Position numbers and translations under genes: made by a program. A stretch of DNA of 64,000 nt from Phytohabitans sp036906915 (GTDB lineage Bacteria > Actinomycetota > Actinomycetes > Mycobacteriales > Micromonosporaceae). Shown here one piece after another: positions 55,909 through 63,225 of this stretch (positions within the stretch are counted from its first letter, which is position 1; each line of letters opens with the position of its first letter). The stretch is taken from contig NZ_JBAKHX010000002.1 in assembly GCF_036906915.1 (NCBI RefSeq), positions 147,878-211,877 of the forward strand. Direction: 5' to 3'. The notes below the pieces were generated by a model. It was not told the DNA's origin. It saw only the letters and a program-made list of their open reading frames with translations, and did not search any database.

Positions 55909-56805
55909 TTGAATACGACAGGTTTCGGGCCGGGTGATTTCGGCGTCGGAGACGTCACGGAGGAGGCCGGATTCGCACAGCTGCTGCGGTCGCTGCGGGA
56001 ACGGGCCTGCTTGACCCAGGAGCAGTTGGCGGAGCGCTCTGACGTGAGCATCCGGGCGATTTCCGACCTCGAACGTGGCCGGACCAAACGACCGCGTCAC
56101 CGCTCGGTCGCGCTGCTGGCCGAGGCGCTGCGGATCGAGGGCGACCAGCTGGAGAGGTTCCGCCGGTTGGCGAGGCGCCGGGTCCGCACCGAGCCGCTAC
56201 GAGTCGTCCCATCCGGCGGCGGCGTGCGGTCGCTGGCCCCGCCGCCATCGGCCCCACCGTCACAACACGTGTTGGAGCGGTTGGGCGAGGTGATGGCACA
56301 GATCTTCGTTGAGGAGCCGGCCAGGCTGGAACAGGCGGCCGGGCCCACTCGCCGCCCATCCCGGGTCGTCGAACTGGTCGGTGCGCCAGGAAGTGGCACG
56401 ACGGCCGTCGCCGTGCATGTCGCTTCCCTGCTGCGGCAGCACTTCCCCGACGGACAGTTCTACGTCGATGCCTGTTCGAACGACCCCACCAGCTTCCTGC
56501 TGCGGTTGGCGCGGGTACTCGGTATCACCGCTGAGACCAGGGCGACCTGTTCGATCAACAACGCGACCCCCGCCGGTGCTGAGACAGCTCGCGACTGGAC
56601 TAGCCGACTACGCTACGCCCTGCACACCCATCGCGCCCTGCTGGTGCTGGACAACGTCGCGGACGGCGCCTGCCTTCGGCCGATCCTTCCGGCGATCGGT
56701 ATGTGCGCGCTGATCGTGATCACACCGCGCCGACTCGCGCTCTGCGACGGCGTCTGGACGATCGACGTCCCGGACTTCGACGAGGCACTACTGCTCGCGG
56801 GTTGA
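55909..56805 (+). CDS. XRE-type regulator with degenerate NB-ARC ATPase domain
   Basis: A 298-residue protein. An N-terminal HTH-XRE domain (about residues 20-75: FAQLLRSLRERACLTQEQLAERSDVSIRAISDLERGR) is followed by a linker and an NB-ARC/AAA-like region. There, Walker A is VGAPGSGTTAVAV (Lys lost) and Walker B is LLVLDNVAD. Full-length NB-ARC regulators are much longer (TPR tail), so this is a short or truncated version. The start is TTG 55909 after a GGGGGG-rich site. It is the only regulator near the peptide cluster and may control it. Confidence 0.75.
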   Translation: MNTTGFGPGDFGVGDVTEEAGFAQLLRSLRERACLTQEQLAERSDVSIRAISDLERGRTKRPRHRSVALLAEALRIEGDQLERFRRLARRRVRTEPLRVVPSGGGVRSLAPPPSAPPSQHVLERLGEVMAQIFVEEPARLEQAAGPTRRPSRVVELVGAPGSGTTAVAVHVASLLRQHFPDGQFYVDACSNDPTSFLLRLARVLGITAETRATCSINNATPAGAETARDWTSRLRYALHTHRALLVLDNVADGACLRPILPAIGMCALIVITPRRLALCDGVWTIDVPDFDEALLLAG

Positions 56806-57437
56806 CTGGGCAAACGCGCACTACCGTCGGACTGGCGCCGCGGAGCGCCCCGTCGTACAGCGGTTGAAGGGCTGGGTCCGGGTCTGGCTGGTCACATGCG
56901 GCGTGTCGGCGTGAGCGTCGATGAGGGTGGTTCAGTGCCGGCGGTATGAGGCACGCCGGTAGTGGTGGTCTGTCCGCAGCCGGGCGGGTCAAGCGGGAAC
57001 AGGTACGGATGCGGGCGGCGTGGATGTTCGCCGTCGAGTGCCGGCAACGCAGGTCGCGGGCGGCTATGGGTGTCGACGAAGTCGACCGAGGCAACTGTGC
57101 CATGCGGACCTGGCCCCTCATGTGGTGGTTCGCCGCGCATCCGGGCCGGCGGGAGGAGGACGTGCTGCTGAAGTTGCCGATCAAACTGCCAGTGAGTTGC
57201 AGGTTAGTTGCCGGTCAATCTCCTGTTCTTCTGACCGACGGTGGTCTTGACTATCCGGTAGGCGTCAGGGAACGAGTCCGTATGAAGCGACTACTGACAG
57301 CGCCGATTGCGGCTTGCCGGTCACCCTATCCGTCAACGTGATCAATGAGAGTTTGATATTTCGTCGGATCCTTCCTGCCATTTGCAGCAATCTCGAGTCC
57401 ACGTCGGACTTCGGGTAACCTATCGCAAGGAGGTCTC
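56806..57437. other. ~630-bp region with transposase remnant and the cluster's upstream region
   Basis: Between the regulator and the candidate precursor there is no intact gene. A frameshifted IS630-type transposase N-terminus lies at 56946-57110. The last 100 bp (57342-57437) are AT-richer than their surroundings, and a promoter for the precursor is expected there; I see only weak -10-like sequences (for example GATATT at 57355). Confidence 0.45.
56946..57110 (+). pseudogene. frameshifted N-terminal remnant of an IS630-type transposase
   Basis: The first frame reads GGLSAAGRVKREQVRMRAAWMFA, which matches the opening GGLTxAxRxKREQVR-x3-AxxMF of IS630-type transposase HTH regions. A few bases later another frame gives GRLWVSTKST, the recognition-helix pattern RL-VSTKS. 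Frameshifts separate the pieces and the DDE domain is gone. Confidence 0.5.
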
Positions 57438-57614
57438 ATGAAAAACAACGACACGCTCGGCGAACTGCACGTAACGGAGATGGGTGAATCGCAGGTCAAC
57501 GGCGCCACTGCGGTCAAGTACAACTACCTCACCCAGAACGCGGACAATGCAATTGGTGAAGTTCGCAGTGCGGAGCGCTCCGCTGCCCGGGAGGCTGCCC
57601 CCGGCTCTCGCTGA
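57438..57614 (+). CDS. candidate RiPP precursor peptide, 58 aa
   Basis: A short gene with a near-perfect ribosome binding site (AAGGAGG, 6 nt before ATG 57438). The peptide begins MKNNDTLGELHVTEMGESQV and has no Cys, Trp, Phe or Pro before residue 55. A central Tyr28-Asn29-Tyr30 motif (AVKYNYLTQNADNAIGEV) is followed by a Ser/Ala/Arg/Glu-rich tail ending SR. It is not a membrane or secreted peptide. Two radical-SAM genes, a methyltransferase and a P450 follow on the same strand, so it is the likely substrate. The leader/core border is unknown; YNY is a plausible oxidation or methylation site (inference). Confidence 0.7.
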   Translation: MKNNDTLGELHVTEMGESQVNGATAVKYNYLTQNADNAIGEVRSAERSAAREAAPGSR

Positions 57615-57650
57615 TTAACCAGCCGGCGAGAACTCAGAATCCAGCCGTAA

Positions 57651-57688
57651 GCTCCGGCGCCGCCAAGAAAGAACGGAGGCGCCGGAGC
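57651..57688 (+). terminator. hairpin between precursor and first radical-SAM gene
   Basis: A perfect 11-bp stem (57651-57661 with 57678-57688, GCTCCGGCGCC) and 16-nt loop, 36 bp after the precursor stop and 38 bp before the next start. No T-tract follows. In other RiPP operons such a partial terminator makes precursor mRNA exceed enzyme mRNA; that role is inferred here. Confidence 0.6.
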
Positions 57689-57726
57689 GCGGGAATAGGG
57701 ATACGACCCAGACCTGGACGGATGGC

Positions 57727-59676
57727 GTGGATCTTCTGCTGCTACTCCCGCCAATGTCGGAAGCGACCTTCTTTCCGTATCTCAGCCTGCCGTACCTCGC
57801 CGGTCATGTTCGCCGGTCCGGCTACAGCGCGCACCAGGTCGACCTGGGCATCGAGATGATTCATCGGCTGCTCGACGGTCCGGCTCTCACGCACGAGGTG
57901 CGCGGCCTTGATGAGGCGCACGACGTGCACAGCTGGTATCAGGCGGCCGTTGCCGACGCCGCGCTTCAGTTTCGCGGGGAGCTTCGTGACTTCGTCCTCA
58001 GGAAGCACCCGGCCCATACCCTCGGCGCCACGCGGGCGGTGGAGTTGGCCCGGCGGTCGACCCGGCTCATCCTGCAACGCTCGGCGCTGTCACGCGTGTG
58101 GGACGCCTTTGATGCGCTTGACGAGGAGGCGCTGCGGCTGTCCGAAGCCGAGGTCGGATCGCTCGATGTCGCCACTCGAACACTGCGCGACCTGCTGACG
58201 GATGCACTTGACCAGTCTGTTCCGCGGGCCGTCGGCATTTCCGTCCCCTTCTTCAGCCAGTTGCTGCCCGCACTGCTGATTGCGCTGTGGGTCCGTCGGC
58301 TGAGCCCCGGCGTGCGCATCTGCCTCGGCGGACAACAGGTCATGCTGCGACATGACGACCTGGCGGGGATGGCTTCGGTCCGCACCGCGGTGGATGCCCT
58401 GTGCATCACGGCGGGCGAAGAACCGCTCGAACGCTGGCTCGCTCATCTCACGGGAACGGCAGTACGGCATGACGTGCCGGGAATGAGGTGGGTGAGCACC
58501 GGAGGGGCGACCGCCCCCGGCCGAGCGCCCACTCTGCATTTCAAGGACCTGGGTGCGCCCGACTACGACGGACTGAAGGTGCTGTCCTACCTGACGGAGA
58601 GCGCAGCCGTGTCCGTGGTCTCCTGCGTCGGGTGTTACTGGGGCCGCTGCATCTTCTGCTCCTATGGCAACCGGTCACTTGACCACGGCGCATATCAACA
58701 GGCCTCCCCGGGGCAACTCGCGGACGCGATCTGCGAAACCGTCCGAAGTACCGGAATCAGATTCGTCACCATCGTCGACGAGAATTCGAATCTGCGACTG
58801 GTCGTCAAGGCCATGCGACTGGTGCGGGGAAGAGGCCTGGAGGTTCACTTCAACACCCGGAACCGGCTGGAACCGGTGCTGCTCGACCCGAACTTCTGCA
58901 AGGAACTGGCCGAACTGGGTTGCGACGGAATGGCGATCGGCTACGAAGGGGTTTCGCAGCGACTGCTCGACAAGCTGGACAAAGGTGTCGAGGCTGCTGA
59001 CTTCCAGACGATTATGGACAACCTTGCGGCGGTGAATATTCGCATCAATTTTTCCATAATGGGCGGGCTCTTGGACGAGACTGAGGACGAGCATGAAGCG
59101 TCCGTCCGTTTTCTTGAACGGAACCGCGGCCGTTTCGGCGTCGACGTGGTCGAACTGCTGATAGCCGAGCCCGGCACCCGACTCAGCGCCGATCCGCGAG
59201 ACTTCGGGGTGGTTCTGGACGCCTCCGCGCGCTTTGCCGATAACCGGGAGCTTAATTATCTGAGCGGCCGGGTCGGGGTACGCCACGCGGTGATTGGCGG
59301 ACTTCGACGTACCGACGCCCTGCAACGGGTGAAGGCCACGGTGAGTCGCATCTCCACCATCATCGGCGCGCCGGCCGAATCCGCTGCGGAACCCCTCGCT
59401 GCGCTGCGTCCGCACCCTTGGATCCGATCCGCGCCGAATCGACTGAGTCCGGACGCCACGGTCCTCCTGGTGGCAGATCCGATCCGGGAGAAGGTATATC
59501 AGCTGCCGAAACGGCATGTGTCGCAGGCCGTCGAGCGGGGCGGAGTTCTGATTGCCAACACCGAGCCGGGCAGGTCGCTGCTCGGTCAACTTCTTGCTGC
59601 GGACCTCGGCGTCGTGGCGGACGAACAAATTCCGAACGTCGGTCTTCAGTGTGAAGGAGTCGCTTGGTGTACGTAA
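57727..59676 (+). CDS. radical-SAM protein 1 of the peptide cluster (cobalamin-type layout)
   Basis: A 649-residue protein. The N-terminal about 280 residues have a Rossmann-like segment (VGISVPFFSQLLPALLIALWVRRL ... ICLGGQQVML), as in B12-binding rSAM proteins. The rSAM core follows with CVGCYWGRCIFCSYGN, where Cys303, Cys308 and Cys311 form a CX4CX2C variant (Cys300 is also near). FVTIVDENSN and IGYEGVSQRLLDKLDKG are typical later core strands. The last 200 residues are unassigned. The start is GTG 57727. It probably modifies the upstream peptide, perhaps by methylation. Confidence 0.85.
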   Translation: MDLLLLLPPMSEATFFPYLSLPYLAGHVRRSGYSAHQVDLGIEMIHRLLDGPALTHEVRGLDEAHDVHSWYQAAVADAALQFRGELRDFVLRKHPAHTLGATRAVELARRSTRLILQRSALSRVWDAFDALDEEALRLSEAEVGSLDVATRTLRDLLTDALDQSVPRAVGISVPFFSQLLPALLIALWVRRLSPGVRICLGGQQVMLRHDDLAGMASVRTAVDALCITAGEEPLERWLAHLTGTAVRHDVPGMRWVSTGGATAPGRAPTLHFKDLGAPDYDGLKVLSYLTESAAVSVVSCVGCYWGRCIFCSYGNRSLDHGAYQQASPGQLADAICETVRSTGIRFVTIVDENSNLRLVVKAMRLVRGRGLEVHFNTRNRLEPVLLDPNFCKELAELGCDGMAIGYEGVSQRLLDKLDKGVEAADFQTIMDNLAAVNIRINFSIMGGLLDETEDEHEASVRFLERNRGRFGVDVVELLIAEPGTRLSADPRDFGVVLDASARFADNRELNYLSGRVGVRHAVIGGLRRTDALQRVKATVSRISTIIGAPAESAAEPLAALRPHPWIRSAPNRLSPDATVLLVADPIREKVYQLPKRHVSQAVERGGVLIANTEPGRSLLGQLLAADLGVVADEQIPNVGLQCEGVAWCT

Positions 59677-62207
59677 AATTGATCAATATGCCTTGGGCCT
59701 CCATTCAATTCCCGTCCTTGGCTCTGGGGATCCTGAGGCAACGCGTCACTGACGAGTTCCCGGCCAGTCGGATCGAGACCGTGCACGCCAATCTGGACTT
59801 TCTGGACTGGATTACGGAACGGGTTGGCGTGACGCCGGAGCAGCACAATTTCTGCTGGACCTCCTACTTCACCGGCTTCAGCGAATGGATCTTCTCCTCG
59901 GCACTGTACGGGGATCAGCAATGGCGAAACGAAGAGTTCGCCGATCTCGTCGCCGGGTCGGTCAGCGAGGAAATGCTCGCATTGGGGCGACAGTTGCATG
60001 CCCTGGCTCCCGAGTATGTCGCCGAACTTGTCGGCCGCATCCTCCACGACCGGCCCGACGTCGTCGGATTCTCTACGACGTTCGCGCAGAACAGTGCCGT
60101 GCTCGCCGCCGCCAAGCTCATCAAGCAGATGGCACCGGAGGTCGTAACGGTGCTCGGCGGAGGCAATTGCGATGGCCCGCAGGGCGCCGCGCTTCACCGC
60201 TGCTTCCCGTTCGTCGACTATGTCAACCGTGGCGAAGGTGAGGTGTCCTTCACCCGGCTCCTCACCTGCCTCGCCGACAAGTCGGAGCCCATCGACATTC
60301 CCGGTCTCTGCTGGCGCGACGCAGCGGGAACATCACATGCCAACGCCATGCTGGCGGCGCCCCTGCCGGCTTCAGCCCTGGTGACGCCCGACTACACCGA
60401 CTACTTCGAGCAACACGCGAAGTCCCGCGCGGGCTCCTGGGCCGAACCCCACCTGGTGGCCGAGAGCTCGCGCGGCTGCTGGTGGGGGCAGAAGCACCAT
60501 TGCACCTTCTGCGGACTCAACGGCTCCTTCATGGAATTCCGCAGCAAAGGCCCGGACGAGTTCGTCACCGAAATCTGCGCGATGGCCGAACGGCACCAGG
60601 TGCTCAATGTCGCAGTTGCCGACAACATCATGGATATGAGTTATCTGCGGTCGGCCGTACCAAAGCTGGCGGCGACCGGATACGACTTCCGGATCAGCTA
60701 CGAGATCAAATCAAACATGCGCCGGGAACAGCTGGCAGCTCTCGTCGCCGCCGGCATTTACTACGTGCAACCCGGCATCGAAAATCTCAGCAGCCATGTT
60801 CTGCGGCTCATGGACAAAGGCGTATCGGGCTGCCACAACGTCCGCATGTTGCGAGATGCCGAATCAGTCGGCCTCAGCGTCGCCTGGAACTACCTCTACG
60901 GTTTTCCGGGCGAGACAGAACAGGATTACGACGAAGCGATAGGTCAGTTTCCAGCTCTTCAACACCTCCAGCCGCCGGACGCGGCCACCCGCATAGCCAT
61001 CGAACGCTTCAGCCCTTACTTCAACCGTCCGGATCTCGGCTTCGACAACTTGCGACCCGCGGCTCATTACGCGGTGATCTACGATCTTCCGGAGGCAGAG
61101 CTGCGCGACCTGGCCTATGTCTTCGACACCGCGCACCGGGGCATATCAGTCGAGCATGGAAAACGACTGGAGAAGGCGGTGGATACCTGGCAACACGAGT
61201 TCGCTCAAGGCCGGTTGACCCAATGTGACCTGGGTGGCTCCATCGTTCTGAGCAATACTCGGCCCGGTTTCGCCTGGCGTACCTTGCGGATCGACGAGCC
61301 CTGGGAGATTGCGGCTTTTCGGCTGCTGGACCAACCACATACGCGAGCGGCGCTGACGAGCAAGCTTCTCGCCGGGGTCCATCGCGTCACCGCAGCCGAG
61401 GTGTCGACACTCCTTCACGAGTGGCGCATGTTGGGCCTGCTTTTCGAGGACGCCGATCAGGTCGTTCATGTCGTGCCGCACGACGCCAACCAGGACCTGA
61501 TGCGTTGCGTGGTCGGCGACGACGCCCCGGCCTTGGTGCCCGCCCTACTCCAGCGCACGGGACGAGCACCCGAGACCGACGTACGGACGACGCTGCGGTG
61601 CTGGCGGGGGCGGGACGACGGGGCCCTGGCGGACGACGACATGTATCTAGGCGAGGTGCGGTATGCGGATGATCCCGTCCAGATCGCGTCGGACCTGTTC
61701 GCAAAAGGTGCGCTCCATGTCGCTCTGCCCGGTCCGGTCGTCATCGGCCAGGCGGACCAGACCCGCGAACGCGAGAACGTCCGCATGCTTACGCATGTGA
61801 GGGAGTTCACCGGTCGCGGGATCTCGGTCGACTGGGAGTTGGATCTCGGCCCCGAAGCCGGGCAATGGCAGCTGTTCAGTCATCTGTATCCTCCGCGTTC
61901 CCTGGCCGGAGACGACGGTGCTGCCATTCTCGATCAGTGGCGCCGCTCCTGGCACATGAACAAATGCGGCTACCGGCGTGGCGCGGGGTTCATCGAAATC
62001 GTCGACTCGCGGCGCGGAACGCAACGACGCATCCTCATGCGTAAAACGCAGGAGGAGAAGTTGGCTTCGCTGCTCAGAGGCGCCACCCGTTCGGACTTCG
62101 GAACGGCGGAGATCGAGGCGTTCATCCAGGCAGGCCTGGTTCACCGAATCAATGAACTCTTGTGGTGGATGCCCGCTCGTATCACTCGATGGCCAGTCGT
62201 ACGGTGA
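59667..62207 (+). CDS. radical-SAM protein 2, RiPP-maturation C-methyltransferase-like
   Basis: An 846-residue protein. GTG 59667 follows AAGGAG at good spacing and overlaps the previous stop by 10 bp. A cobalamin-type N-terminal domain (GFSTTFAQNSAVLAAAKLIK, VTVLGGGNCDGPQGAA) precedes the rSAM motif SSRGCWWGQKHHCTFCGLNG, with Cys271, Cys279 and Cys282 (CX7CX2C). This motif and GGxNCxGP are hallmarks of the RiPP maturation radical-SAM protein 1 group (TIGR03975-type). The C-terminal 300 residues have a further domain. Related enzymes methylate unactivated carbons in peptides. Confidence 0.88.
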   Translation: MYVKLINMPWASIQFPSLALGILRQRVTDEFPASRIETVHANLDFLDWITERVGVTPEQHNFCWTSYFTGFSEWIFSSALYGDQQWRNEEFADLVAGSVSEEMLALGRQLHALAPEYVAELVGRILHDRPDVVGFSTTFAQNSAVLAAAKLIKQMAPEVVTVLGGGNCDGPQGAALHRCFPFVDYVNRGEGEVSFTRLLTCLADKSEPIDIPGLCWRDAAGTSHANAMLAAPLPASALVTPDYTDYFEQHAKSRAGSWAEPHLVAESSRGCWWGQKHHCTFCGLNGSFMEFRSKGPDEFVTEICAMAERHQVLNVAVADNIMDMSYLRSAVPKLAATGYDFRISYEIKSNMRREQLAALVAAGIYYVQPGIENLSSHVLRLMDKGVSGCHNVRMLRDAESVGLSVAWNYLYGFPGETEQDYDEAIGQFPALQHLQPPDAATRIAIERFSPYFNRPDLGFDNLRPAAHYAVIYDLPEAELRDLAYVFDTAHRGISVEHGKRLEKAVDTWQHEFAQGRLTQCDLGGSIVLSNTRPGFAWRTLRIDEPWEIAAFRLLDQPHTRAALTSKLLAGVHRVTAAEVSTLLHEWRMLGLLFEDADQVVHVVPHDANQDLMRCVVGDDAPALVPALLQRTGRAPETDVRTTLRCWRGRDDGALADDDMYLGEVRYADDPVQIASDLFAKGALHVALPGPVVIGQADQTRERENVRMLTHVREFTGRGISVDWELDLGPEAGQWQLFSHLYPPRSLAGDDGAAILDQWRRSWHMNKCGYRRGAGFIEIVDSRRGTQRRILMRKTQEEKLASLLRGATRSDFGTAEIEAFIQAGLVHRINELLWWMPARITRWPVVR

Positions 62208-62224
62208 CGCTTCAAAGGGGCCGA

Positions 62225-63211
62225 ATGTCCAATTCCGATATCACGTTGAAGGACCTGGCCGATTTAGCAACACCGATGGCCGTCAGAGTTGCCGTCACTC
62301 TGCGCATCGCCCACCGGATAGCGGCGGGGCGGCGGTTGATCAAGGAACTGGCCGATGATGTGGACGCCAAGGCCGACCTGTTGGAGCGAGTGCTTCTCCA
62401 CCTGGTATCTGTCGGGCTGTTCCACCGAGATGATCTCGGTGCATTCAGTTTGACGCCGCTGGGCGAACAGATGCTCGTCGAGAGTGGCCCCGGTGCCACG
62501 CCGCCATGGTTGGACCTGGGTAGCGCGCTGGGGCGGGCCGAAATGTCGTTCACCCGGCTTCTTGAAACGGTGATGACCGGCGAAGTCGCTTACACCGCTC
62601 AGTACGGCAGGACCTTCTGGGAGGATCTCGACGGGAATCCATCGTGGAGTGCCCAGTTCGATGCCGCGTTGGCCCGTGGAATGGAGCGAAGGGCGCGTGA
62701 AGTCGCGCAGGCATATGACTGGGCGGCGCTCGGCGAGGTGGTCGACATCGGTGGCGGCGACGGAACACTTCTCGTGGCTTTGCTGCGAGCGCACCCCGCG
62801 CTACGGGGCACAGTGGTGGATCGTTCACCCGAACCCGCGAAGCGCACCCTCCAGGAAGCCGGACTGAGCGAACGAGCGAACGTGGTCGCCGGGAGCTTCT
62901 TCGAACCGCTGCCGCGCGGCGCCGGCGGATACGTCCTGTCACGGATTCAAAGCAACTGGAGCGATGCGGACCTGCGGACCATCCTGAGCCGGTGCGCCGA
63001 GGCGTCGGGGGCTGGCGGGAAAGTCATAGTCATCGACGAGTTGGTTGCCGATGTCGCCGTGGCAACGGAAAGTGACCTTCGCATGTTGGTCTACTTCGGT
63101 GGCAGGGAGCGCACCGCTGCACATGTCCGTGATGTGGCGGCGGACGTCGGCCTGTCGTTGGAGTCACTCCTCGTGGTGGGCGACTGGACCATCCTGGAAC
63201 TGGAAAGCTGA
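62225..63211 (+). CDS. O-methyltransferase-family protein of the peptide cluster
   Basis: A 328-residue SAM-dependent methyltransferase of the Methyltransf_2 (acetylserotonin OMT-like) group. It has an N-terminal winged-helix dimerisation domain (MAVRVAVTLRIAHRI, DLLERVLLHLVSVGLF, SLTPLGEQML) and a C-terminal catalytic domain with motif I VVDIGGGDGTLL (about 172-183). The catalytic His of this family appears to be replaced: SRIQSNWSDADLRTILSRC shows no His where RxxLHDW is expected. ATG 62225 follows AAAGGGG. It could methylate an oxygen or nitrogen on the peptide. Confidence 0.85.
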   Translation: MSNSDITLKDLADLATPMAVRVAVTLRIAHRIAAGRRLIKELADDVDAKADLLERVLLHLVSVGLFHRDDLGAFSLTPLGEQMLVESGPGATPPWLDLGSALGRAEMSFTRLLETVMTGEVAYTAQYGRTFWEDLDGNPSWSAQFDAALARGMERRAREVAQAYDWAALGEVVDIGGGDGTLLVALLRAHPALRGTVVDRSPEPAKRTLQEAGLSERANVVAGSFFEPLPRGAGGYVLSRIQSNWSDADLRTILSRCAEASGAGGKVIVIDELVADVAVATESDLRMLVYFGGRERTAAHVRDVAADVGLSLESLLVVGDWTILELES

Positions 63212-63225
63212 GGGAGGAGAGTCCT

